A DNA stretch of 64,000 nt, taken from NCBI RefSeq assembly GCF_037975245.1, contig NC_092575.1:28793341-28857340 (forward strand). Reading direction: 5' to 3'. Source of the DNA: Apostichopus japonicus. Taxonomy: Eukaryota > Echinodermata > Holothuroidea > Aspidochirotida > Stichopodidae. Below the pieces are notes generated by a model that did not search any database, was not told where the DNA came from, and saw nothing but the letters and a program-made list of their open reading frames with translations. Position numbers and translations under genes: made by a program. Below are positions 47,906 through 61,300 of the stretch, piece by piece; the first letter of the stretch is position 1, and each line of letters opens with the position of its first letter.

Positions 47906-48156
47906 ACTGTCTTATTGTTACTGCAGTCACAATTAGCACATTTTAGACAGTCACCAGTCCCTTTTCCAGCTGTTTCTGCGGGTGGGTCCTTCTCTTCTTG
48001 TACAGGTACCTTGGGTATCCCTCTTCTGTTACTACGCACAGGTCGTGGAGGCCTATTGGCCTCATTGTTTGGGGTCCAGGGACCAAGGCTATCGTTTGCA
48101 TAAAAGTCCATTGGATATTCTTCCTGCCATTCAAGGGACCTTAAAACCACAGATGC
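47866..48156 (-). CDS. DPH1: DPH1 last coding exon and stop
   Basis: The minus-strand acceptor ATCTGTCACAG precedes 48156. The 96 codons begin [20 protein letters not shown] and [11 protein letters not shown], matching human [31 protein letters not shown]. A low-complexity basic/Pro stretch follows, then a cysteine cluster CLKCANCDC equivalent to the human C-terminal CEDCSC. The stop is TAG at 47866-47868. The last ten codons ([10 protein letters not shown]) and the stop lie inside the first unit of the 51-bp array that continues to 46375, so the C-terminal tail is repeat-derived or was the seed of the array. Confidence 0.95.
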   Translation of the reverse strand, partial: ASVVLRSLEWQEEYPMDFYANDSLGPWTPNNEANRPPRPVRSNRRGIPKVPVQEEKDPPAETAGKGTGDCLKCANCDCSNNKTVTTSQTESATVKR

Positions 48157-48184
48157 CTGTGACAGATGTGAGAAAAAGTATGTC

Positions 48185-48350
48185 AGGAATACTTCAATTT
48201 TATTATGTAAACAGGACTACTTCAGTTTAATTAGGTAAACAGGACTACTTCAATTCAATTAGGTAAACAGGAAAACTTCAATAAAGTAAACAGGACTACT
48301 TTAATCCAATTTAGTAAACAGGAATACTTCAATTTAATTTAGTAAACAGG
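48185..48350. repeat. ~32-bp short array TAAACAGGACTACTTCAATT
   Basis: About five imperfect units of GTAAACAGGA(C/A)TACTTCAAT, starting about 28 nt upstream of the acceptor of the last DPH1 exon (intron side). Confidence 0.85.
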
Positions 48351-48589
48351 ACTACATCAATTCAATTCTCAAGGAAGAAAGTTCTAGAATACAAATACGA
48401 TGTGGCTGTTGCAGCTGCTGAGATTAACTGTTCCTGACAATTCAGAAATTTATTTTCCATCAAACCATTGTTGGTCTGATGAAGTACTTCTTCAGGACAT
48501 TGAACATCTCACAATGTTTCAACAATGGCAGCAACACAGCTGATCAGATGAGGCTTTCATATCCAAACCACTGAATGTACCTTTCAGAG

Positions 48590-49428
48590 ACCTACCATAT
48601 GGAGACCCTACGGAGAGAGACCCTACAGAGAGGGACCCTATGGAGAAAGACCCTACGGAGAGCGACCCTATGGAGAGGGACCCTACGGAGAGCGACCCTA
48701 CGGAGAGGGACCCTATGGAGAGGGACCCTATGGAGAGAGACCCTACGGAGAGCAACCTTACGGAGAGGGACCCTACGGAGAGGGACCCTACGTAGAGGGA
48801 CCCTATAGAGAGGGACCCTATGGAGAGCGACCCTATGTAGAGGGACCCTACGGAGAGGGACCCTATGGAGAGAGACCCTACGTAGAGGGACCCTATGGAG
48901 AGGGACCCTACGGAGAGCAACCCTACGGAGAGGGACCCTACGGAGAGGGACCCTATGGAGAGAGACCCTACGGAGAGCGACCCTATGGAGAGGGACCCTA
49001 CGGAGAGGGACCTCATAGAGAGAGACCCTACGGAAAGGGACCCTATGGACAGAGACCCTATGGAGAGAGACCCTACGTAGAGGGACCCTATGGAGAGGGA
49101 CCCTATGGAGAGAGACCCTACGTAGAGGGACCCTATGGAGAGGGACCCTCTGGAGAGAGACCCTACGGAAAGGGACCCTATGGACAGAGACCCTATGGAG
49201 AGAGACCCTACATAGAGGGACCCTATGGAGAGGGACCCTACGGAGAGGGACCTCATAGAGAGAGACCCTACGGAAAGGGACCCTATGGAAAGAGACCCTA
49301 TGGAGAGAGACCCTACGTAGAGGGACCCTTCAGAGAGGGACCCTTCAGAGAGGGACCCTATGGAGAGAGACCCTATAAAGAGGGACCCTATGGAAAGAGA
49401 CCCTACGGAGAGAGACCCTATGGACATT
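48590..49428. repeat. 15-bp minisatellite GGAGAGGGACCCTAC, ~55 copies
   Basis: The unit GGAGAGGGACCCTAY varies at a few positions. It is stop-free in several frames because 15 is divisible by three (SIGSLSVGSL on minus, ERDPTERDPM on plus). It lies inside a DPH1 intron, so I do not call it coding. Confidence 0.96.
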
Positions 49429-49525
49429 GTCCCATTGGCAAACTACATTGTCCCAATTGATGGCAAACTACATTGTCCCAATTGATGGCTAACTACATTG
49501 TCCCAATGGAAAACTACATTGTCCC
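49429..49525. repeat. ~25-bp array CATTGTCCCAATTGATGGC, 4 units
   Basis: Short repeat joining the 15-bp and the ~77-bp arrays in the same DPH1 intron. Confidence 0.85.
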
Positions 49526-49539
49526 AATAATTATATTCA

Positions 49540-52080
<2,541 letters not shown>

Positions 52081-52181
52081 GCATCAACATCTTCAAAGAG
52101 TTTTATTTTATCTGGAAAGAGCTCAGAGAGGAGTACAGTGACGGTCTCTATACCAGCTTCTGTGAATTTAGTTGATAATTG
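52081..52181 (-). CDS. DPH1: DPH1 coding exon (QLSTKFTEAG...LFEDVDA)
   Basis: The minus-strand acceptor TTACTGCAG precedes 52181 and the donor GTAAGT follows 52081. It encodes 33 codons plus 2 nt: QLSTKFTEAGIETVTVLLSE then LFPDKIKLFEDVDA. This matches the human [34 protein letters not shown] segment. The phase fits the exons on either side. Confidence 0.94.
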
Positions 52182-52460
52182 CTGCAGTAAGAAGAAATAA
52201 CATGAAACTAATTAAGACACAAAGACCTTATCAAACAATACCATGGTAAGAAATTTGGCATATTTATTCATAAATCAACTCATACATAAACACTGTCCAT
52301 GCACAACTTTATGTTTGGTGCGCTTTTAGGTCTGAACACCAAATGCAAAATGAATATATGAAATATTATGAAGATGTTATTATAATATAGCTGTAAATTT
52401 TACTATTAGTGCACCAAATTAACAGAGTAGTTCAAAAGATTTTCATATTGATCACACATG

Positions 52461-54808
52461 ACCAGCTACTTTGGTGGACCCTGCCCACCAACTTTAAATC
52501 CTGAGGTCAGTCTCATGTGCTCCAGCTACTTTGGTGAGCCCAACCCACCAACTAAAAATCCTGAGGTCAGTCTCAAGTGCCTACAGCTACTTTGGTGGAC
52601 CCTACCCACTAACTGAAAATCCTGAGGGCAGTCTCATGTGCTACAGCTACTTTGGTGGACCCCACATACCAACTTAAATCCTGAGGTCAGTCTCATGTGC
52701 TCCAGCTACTTTGGTGGACCCTGCCCACCAACTTAAAATCCTGAGGTCAGTCTCATGTGCTCCTGCTACTTTGGCGGACCCTGCCCACCAACTGGAAATC
52801 CTGAGGTCAGTCTCAAGTGCATCCAGCTACTTGGTGGACCCCACATACCAACTTAAATCCTGAGGTCAGTCTCATGTGCCCCAGCTACTTTGGTGGACCC
52901 TGCCCACCAACTTAGAATCCTGAGGTCAGTCTCATGTGCTCCTGCTACTTTGGTGGACCCTGCCCACCAACTCAAAATCCTGAGGTCAGTCTCATGTGCT
53001 CCAGCTACTTTGGTGGACCCTGCCCACCAACTGGAAATCCTGAGGTCAGTCTCAAGTGCATCCAGCTACTTGGTGGACCCCACATACCAACTTAAATCCT
53101 GAGGTCAGTCTCATGTGCTCCAGCTACTTTGGTGGACCCTGCCTACCAATTGAAAATCCTGAGGTCAGTCTCAAGTGCCTACAGCTACTTTAGTGGACCC
53201 CACCTACCAACTGAAAATCCTGAGGTCAGTCTCAAGTGCATCTAGCTACTTGGTGGACCCCACATACCAACTTAAATCCTGAGGTCAGTCTCATGTGCCC
53301 CAGCTACTTTGGTGGACCCTGCCCACCAACTTAAAATCCTGAGGTCAGTCTCATGTGCTCCTGCTACTTTGGTGGACCCTGCCCACCAACTCAAAATCCT
53401 GAGGTCAGTCTCAAGTGCATCCAGCTACTTGGTGGACCCCACATACCAACTTAAATCCTGAGGTCAGTCTCATGTGCCCCAGCTACTTTGGTGGACCCTG
53501 CCCACCAACTGAAAATCCTGAGGTCAGTCTCATGTGCTCCTGCTACTTTGGTGGACCCTGCCCACCAACTGAAAATCCTGAGGTCAGTCTCATGTGCTCC
53601 AGCTACTTTGGTGGACCCTGCCCACCAACTGGAAATCCTGAGGTCAGTCTCAAGTGCATCCAGCTACTTGGTGGACCCCACATACCAACTTAAATCCTGA
53701 GGTCAGTCTCATGTGCCCCAGCTACTTTGGTGGACCCTGCCCACCAACTTAGAATCCTGAGGTCAGTCTCATGTGCTCCTGCTACTTTGGTGGACCCTGC
53801 CCACCAACTCAAAATCCTGAGGTCAGTCTCATGTGCTCCAGCTACTTTGGTGGACCCTGCCCACCAACTGGAAATCCTGAGGTCAGTCTCAAGTGCATCC
53901 AGCTACTTGGTGGACCCCACATACCAACTTAAATCCTGAGGTCAGTCTCATGTGCTCCAGCTACTTTGGTGGACCCTGCCTACCAATTGAAAATCCTGAG
54001 GTCAGTCTCAAGTGCCTACAGCTACTTTAGTGGACCCCACCTACCAACTGAAAATCCTGAGGTCAGTCTCAAGTGCATCTAGCTACTTGGTGGACCCCAC
54101 ATACCAACTTAAATCCTGAGGTCAGTCTCATGTGCCCCAGCTACTTTGGTGGACCCTGCCCACCAACTTAAAATCCTGAGGTCAGTCTCATGTGCTCCTG
54201 CTACTTTGGTGGACCCTGCCCACCAACTCAAAATCCTGAGGTCAGTCTCAAGTGCATCCAGCTACTTGGTGGACCCCACATACCAACTTAAATCCTGAGG
54301 TCAGTCTCATGTGCCCCAGCTACTTTGGTGGACCCTGCCCACCAACTGAAAATCCTGAGGTCAGTCTCATGTGCTCCTGCTACTTTGGTGGACCCTGCCC
54401 ACCAACTGAAAATCCTGAGGTCAGTCTCATGTGCTCCAGCTACTTTGGTGGACCCTGCCCACCAACTGGAAATCCTGAGGTCAGTCTCAAGTGCATCCAG
54501 CTACTTGGTGGACCCCACATACCAACTTAAATCCTGAGGTCAGTCTCATGTGCTCCAGCTACTTTGGTGGACCCTGCCCACCAACTGAAAATCCTGAGGT
54601 CAGTCTCAAGTGCCTACAGCTACTTTGGTGGACCCCACCTACCAACTGAAAATCCTGAGGTCAGTCTCAAGTGCATCCAGCTACTTGGTGGACCCCACAT
54701 ACCAACTTAAAATCCTGAGGACATTCTCATGTACTCCTGCTACTTTGGTGGACCCTGCCCACCAACTTAAAATCCTGAGGACAGTCTCATGTGCTCCAGC
54801 TACTTTGG
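52461..54808. repeat. ~60-bp minisatellite, ~39 copies, DPH1 intron
   Basis: The plus-strand unit is ATCCTGAGGTCAGTCTCATG then TGCTCCAGCTACTTTGGTGG then ACCCTGCCCACCAACTTAAA. Contains a near-identical duplication of an 837-bp, 14-unit block (about 52850-53686 and 53687-54523). The part CTCCAGCTACTTTGGTGGAC resembles the 3' end of the adjacent DPH1 exon, CTCCAGTACTTTTGGTGAGC on plus. Confidence 0.96.
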
Positions 54809-54888
54809 TATATAAATCACACTTACAACCATAAATTTGGAATACCCATCCTACAAGCTAATTCCTATGTAATAACTCCTGTATTTAC

Positions 54889-55045
54889 CTCCAGTACTTT
54901 TGGTGAGCCTTGCCTCCCAAGTGTTCCCAGCACAAGCCCAAACTTCTTTGCCTGAAGAGCAGTTTCTATGGCACTCTTTCTGCATTCCTTCATCCTATCA
55001 ATTTGATAGTATTCTTTTGAGAAGACCTTTGTGTACGGGTCATAC
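54889..55045 (-). CDS. DPH1: DPH1 internal coding exon (YDPY...[10 protein letters not shown])
   Basis: DPH1 (2-(3-amino-3-carboxypropyl)histidine synthase subunit 1) works with DPH2 in the cytosol. It carries a 4Fe-4S cluster that cleaves S-adenosylmethionine and moves its 3-amino-3-carboxypropyl group to a histidine of elongation factor 2, the first step of diphthamide synthesis. On the minus strand the acceptor CTATTTCAG precedes 55045 and the donor GTAAAT follows 54889. The 52 codons begin [20 protein letters not shown] and end [18 protein letters not shown]-like (read here as [18 protein letters not shown]), nearly the human RYDPYSKVLSREHYD...[17 protein letters not shown]. The exon enters with the third base of a codon (G) and ends on a whole codon. 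The two N-terminal cluster cysteines lie upstream of it, beyond the window. Confidence 0.95.
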
Positions 55046-55385
55046 CTGAAATAGTCATGAAATTGTTTACTCTTAGACCTTGTTAGGGCACATATTATAT
55101 TGTATGTTAATTGTTAGAAATGTTCGAGATATTAGTTAGGCAATAATATTCTCAAAATGTTAGGCCAAATTATGCTCTAAATTGTTGCAGATCATGACTC
55201 TTGGATGGCTTAGAGTTGGAATTAAAGAAATCAGTTATTACAAAAACAAGTAATGGTCAAAGATAATATAATTTCAATTACTTTCTGTAATAATATGTTG
55301 ATAGTCCTTCACTGCTATATTTTCCATCCTATACTCACTGAAGCATGGCTAGTCCTAAACCTACACTCACTGATGTGTTTCTGTC
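55046..55385. other. DPH1 intron, unique part
   Basis: A 340-bp AT-rich stretch between the exon acceptor at 55045 and the 92-bp satellite. No exon recognised. Confidence 0.6.
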
Positions 55386-58300
55386 TTGTCCAGCCTTACA
55401 TTGTTTGTCTTACTATTATGTATATTGTTTTATCTGGATTGGTTGGTTGGTTCTACTCACCTGTACATTGTTACGTCTTGTCCAGCCTTACATTGTTTGT
55501 CTTACTATTATGTATATTGTTTTATCTGGATTGGTTGGTTGGTTCTACTCACCTGTACATTGCTATGTCTTGTCCAGCCTTACATTGTTTGTGTTACTGT
55601 TATGTATATTGTTTTATCTGGATTGGTTGGTTGGTTCTACTCACCTGTACATTGCTATGTCTTGTCCAGCCTTACATTGTTTGTGTTACTATGATGTATA
55701 TTGTTTTATCTGGATTGGTTGGTTGGTTCTACTCACCTGTACATTGCTATGTCTTGACCAGCCTTACATTGTTTGTGTTACTATTATGTATATTGTTTTA
55801 TCTGGATTGGTTGGTTGGTTCTACTCACCTGTACATTGCTATGTCTTGTCCAGCCTAACATTGTTTGTGTTACTATTATGTATATTGTTTTATCTGGATT
55901 GGTTGGTTGGTTCTACTCACCTGTACATTGTTATGTCTTGTCCAGCAGTACATTGTTTGTGTTACTATTATGTATATTGTTTTATCTGGATTGGTTGGTT
56001 GGTTCTACTCACCTGTACATTGTTATGTCTTGTCCAGCCTTACATTGTTTGTGTTACTATTATGTATATTGTTTTATCTGGATTGGTTGGTTGGTTCTAC
56101 TCACCTGTACATTGTTATGTCTTGTCCAGCCTTACATTGTTTGTGTTACTATTATGTATATTGTTTTATCTGGATTGGTTGGTTGGTTCTACTCACCTGT
56201 ACATTGTTATGTCTTGTCCAGCCTTACATTGTTTGTGTTACTATTATGTATATGTTTTATCTGGATTGGTTGGTTGGTTCTACTCACCTGTACATTGCTA
56301 TGTCTTGTCCAGCCTTACATTGTTTGTGTTACTATTATGTATATTGTTTTATCTGGATTGGTTGGTTGGTTCTACTCACCTGTACATTGCTATGTCTTGT
56401 CCAGCAGTACATTGTTTGTGTTACTATTATGTATATTGTTTTATCTGGATTGGTTGGTTGGTTCTACTCACCTGTACATTGCTATGTCTTGTCCAGCAGT
56501 ACATTGTTTGTGTTACTGTTATGTATATTGTTTTATCTGGATTGGTTGGTTGGTTCTACTCACCTGTACATTGTTATGTCTTGTCCAGCCTTACATTGTT
56601 TGTGTTACTATTATGTATATTGTTTTATCTGGATTGGTTGGTTGGTTCTACTCACCTGTACATTGCTATGTCTTGTCCAGCCTTACATTGTTTGTGTTAC
56701 TATTATGTATATTGTTTTATCTGGATTGGTTGGTTGGTTCTACTCACCTGTACATTGCTATGTCTTGTCCAGCCTTACATTGTTTGTCTTCCTATTATGT
56801 ATATTGTTTTATCTGGATTGGTTGGTTGGTTCTACTCACCTGTACATTGTTATGTCTTGTCCAGCCTTACATTGTTTGTGTTACTATTATGTATATTGTT
56901 TTATCTGGATTGGTTGGTTGGTTCTACTCACCTGTACATTGCTTTGTCTTGTCCAGCCTTACATTGTTTGTCTTACTATTATGTATATTGTTTTATCTGG
57001 ATTGGTTGGTTGGTTCTACTCACCTGTACATTGCTATGTCTTGTCCAGCCTTACATTGTTTGTGTTACTATGATGTATATTGTTTTATCTGGATTGGTTG
57101 GTTGGTTCTACTCACCTGTACATTGCTATGTCTTGACCAGCCTTACATTGTTTGTGTTACTATTATGTATATTGTTTTATCTGGATTGGTTGGTTGGTTC
57201 TACTCACCTGTACATTGCTATGTCTTGTCCAGCCTAACATTGTTTGTGTTACTATTATGTATATTGTTTTATCTGGATTGGTTGGTTGGTTCTACTCACC
57301 TGTACATTGTTATGTCTTGTCCAGCAGTACATTGTTTGTGTTACTATTATGTATATTGTTTTATCTGGATTGGTTGGTTGGTTCTACTCACCTGTACATT
57401 GTTATGTCTTGTCCAGCCTTACATTGTTTGTGTTACTATTATGTATATTGTTTTATCTGGATTGGTTGGTTGGTTCTACTCACCTGTACATTGTTATGTC
57501 TTGTCCAGCCTTACATTGTTTGTGTTACTATTATGTATATGTTTTATCTGGATTGGTTGGTTGGTTCTACTCACCTGTACATTGCTATGTCTTGTCCAGC
57601 CTTACATTGTTTGCCTTACTATTATGTATATTGTTTTATCTGGATTGGTTGGTTGGTTCTACTCACCTGTACATTGCTATGTCTTGTCCAGCAGTACATT
57701 GTTTGTGTTACTATTATGTATATTGTTTTATCTGGATTGGTTGGTTGGTTCTACTCACCTGTACATTGCTATGTCTTGTCCAGCAGTACATTGTTTGTGT
57801 TACTGTTATGTATATTGTTTTATCTGGATTGGTTGGTTGGTTCTACTCACCTGTACATTGTTATGTCTTGTCCAGCCTTACATTGTTTGTGTTACTGTTA
57901 TGTATATTGTTTTATCTGGATTGGTTGGTTGGTTCTACTCACCTGTACATTGCTATGTCTTGTCCAGCCTTACATTGTTTGTCTTACTATTATGTATATT
58001 GTTTTATCTGGATTGGTTGGTTGGTTCGACTCACCTGTACATTGTTATGTCTTGTCCAGCCTTACATTGTTTGTCTTACTATTATGTATATTGTTTTATC
58101 TGGATTGGTTGGTTGGTTCTACTCACCTGTACATTGTTATGTCTTGTCCAGCCTTACATTGTTTGTGTTACTATTATGTATATTGTTTTATCTGGATTGG
58201 TTGGTTGGTTCTACTCACCTGTACATTGCTATGTCTTGTCCAGCCTTACATTGTTTGTCTTACTATTATGTATATTGTTTTATCTGGATTGGTTGGTTGG

Positions 58301-61300
58301 TTCTACTCACCTGTACATTGCTATGTCTTGTCCAGCCTTACATTGTTTGTCTTACTATTATGTATATTGTTTTATCTGGATTGGTTGGTTGGTTCTACTC
58401 ACCTGTACATTGTTATGTCTTGTCCAGCCTTACATTGTTTGTGTTACTATTATGTATATTGTTTTATCTGGATTGGTTGGTTGGTTCTACTCACCTGTAC
58501 ATTGTTATGTCTTGTCCAGCCTTACATTGTTTGTGTTACTATTATGTATATTGTTTTATCTGGATTGGTTGGTTGGTTCGACTCACCTGTACATTGCTAT
58601 GTCTTGTCCAGCCTTACATTGTTTGTCTTCCTATTATGTATATTGTTTTATCTGGATTGGTTGGTTGGTTCTACTCACCTGTACATTGTTATGTCTTGTC
58701 CAGCCTTACATTGTTTGTGTTACTATTATGTATATTGTTTTATCTGGATTGGTTGGTTGGTTCTACTCACCTGTACATTGCTTTGTCTTGTCCAGCCTTA
58801 CATTGTTTGTCTTACTATTATGTATATTGTTTTATCTGGATTGGTTGGTTGGTTCTACTCACCTGTACATTGCTATGTCTTGTCCAGCCTTACATTGTTT
58901 GTGTTACTATGATGTATATTGTTTTATCTGGATTGGTTGGTTGGTTCTACTCACCTGTACATTGCTATGTCTTGACCAGCCTTACATTGTTTGTGTTACT
59001 ATTATGTATATTGTTTTATCTGGATTGGTTGGTTGGTTCTACTCACCTGTACATTGCTATGTCTTGTCCAGCCTAACATTGTTTGTGTTACTATTATGTA
59101 TATTGTTTTATCTGGATTGGTTGGTTGGTTCTACTCACCTGTACATTGTTATGTCTTGTCCAGCAGTACATTGTTTGTGTTACTATTATGTATATTGTTT
59201 TATCTGGATTGGTTGGTTGGTTCTACTCACCTGTACATTGTTATGTCTTGTCCAGCCTTACATTGTTTGTGTTACTATTATGTATATTGTTTTATCTGGA
59301 TTGGTTGGTTGGTTCTACTCACCTGTACATTGTTATGTCTTGTCCAGCCTTACATTGTTTGTGTTACTATTATGTATATGTTTTATCTGGATTGGTTGGT
59401 TGGTTCTACTCACCTGTACATTGCTATGTCTTGTCCAGCCTTACATTGTTTGCCTTACTATTATGTATATTGTTTTATCTGGATTGGTTGGTTGGTTCTA
59501 CTCACCTGTACATTGCTATGTCTTGTCCAGCAGTACATTGTTTGTGTTACTATTATGTATATTGTTTTATCTGGATTGGTTGGTTGGTTCTACTCACCTG
59601 TACATTGCTATGTCTTGTCCAGCAGTACATTGTTTGTGTTACTGTTATGTATATTGTTTTATCTGGATTGGTTGGTTGGTTCTACTCACCTGTACATTGT
59701 TATGTCTTGTCCAGCCTTACATTGTTTGTGTTACTGTTATGTATATTGTTTTATCTGGATTGGTTGGTTGGTTCTACTCACCTGTACATTGCTATGTCTT
59801 GTCCAGCCTTACATTGTTTGTCTTACTATTATGTATATTGTTTTATCTGGATTGGTTGGTTGGTTCGACTCACCTGTACATTGTTATGTCTTGTCCAGCC
59901 TTACATTGTTTGTCTTACTATTATGTATATTGTTTTATCTGGATTGGTTGGTTGGTTCGACTCACCTGTACATTGTTATGTCTTGTCCAGCCTTACATTG
60001 TTTGTCTTACTATTATGTATATTGTTTTATCTGGATTGGTTGGTTGGTTCTACTCACCTGTACATTGTTATGTCTTGTCCAGCCTTACATTGCTTGTCTT
60101 ACTATTATGTATATTGTTTTATCTGGATTGGTTGGTTGGTTCGACTCACCTGTACATTGTTATGTCTTGTCCAGCCTTACATTGTTTGTGTTACTATTAT
60201 GTATATTGTTTTATCTGGATTGGTTGGTTGGTTCGACTCACCTGTACATTGCTATGTCTTGTCCAGCCTTACATTGTTTGTGTTACTATTATGTATATTG
60301 TTTTATCTGGATTGGTTGGTTGGTTCGACTCACCTGTACATTGCTATGTCTTGTCCAGCCTTACATTGTTTGTGTTACTATTATGTATATTGTTTTATCT
60401 GGATTGGTTGGTTGGTTCGACTCACCTGTACATTGCTATGTCTTGTCCAGCCTTACATTGATTGTCTTACTATTATGTATATTGTTTTATCTGGATTGGT
60501 TGGTTGGTTCTACTCACCTGTACATTGTTATGTCTTGTCCAGCCTTACATTGTTTGTGTTACTATTATGTATATTGTTTTATCTGGATTGGTTGGTTGGT
60601 TCTACTCACCTGTACATTGTTATGTCTTGTCCAGCAGTACATTGTTTGTGTTACTATTATGTATATTGTTTTATCTGGATTGGTTGGTTGGTTCTACTCA
60701 CCTGTACATTGCTATGTCTTGTCCAGCCTTACATTGTTTGTCTTCCTGTTATGTATATTGTTTTATCTGGATTGGTTGGTTGGTTCTACTCACCTGTACA
60801 TTGTTATGTCTTGTCCAGCCTTACATTGTTTGTGTTACTATTATGTATATTGTTTTATCTGGATTGGTTGGTTGGTTCTACTCACCTGTACATTGTTATG
60901 TCTTGTCCAGCCTTACATTGTTTGTGTTACTATTATGTATATTGTTTTATCTGGATTGGTTGGTTGGTTCTACTCACCTGTACATTGTTATGTCTTGTCC
61001 AGCCTTACATTGTTTGTGTTACTATTATGTATATTGTTTTATCTGGATTGGTTGGTTGGTTCTACTCACCTGTACATTGTTATGTCTTGTCCAGCCTTAC
61101 ATTGTTTGTGTTACTATTATGTATATTGTTTTATCTGGATTGGTTGGTTGGTTCTACTCACCTGTACATTGTTATGTCTTGTCCAGCCTTACATTGTTTG
61201 TGTTACTATTATGTATATTGTTTTATCTGGATTGGTTGGTTGGTTCTACTCACCTGTACATTGTTATGTCTTGTCCAGCCTTACATTGTTTGTGTTACTA

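Noticed and set aside
46346-48103. 585-codon plus and 494-codon minus open frames
   Set aside because: Products of the 51-bp unit being divisible by three. The real minus-strand frame here is DPH1, which stops at 47866.
48519-49427. 302-codon frame of Ser-Ile-Gly-Ser-Leu repeats
   Set aside because: A 15-bp minisatellite inside a DPH1 intron; both strands are open by composition, and no start context or flanking domain is seen.
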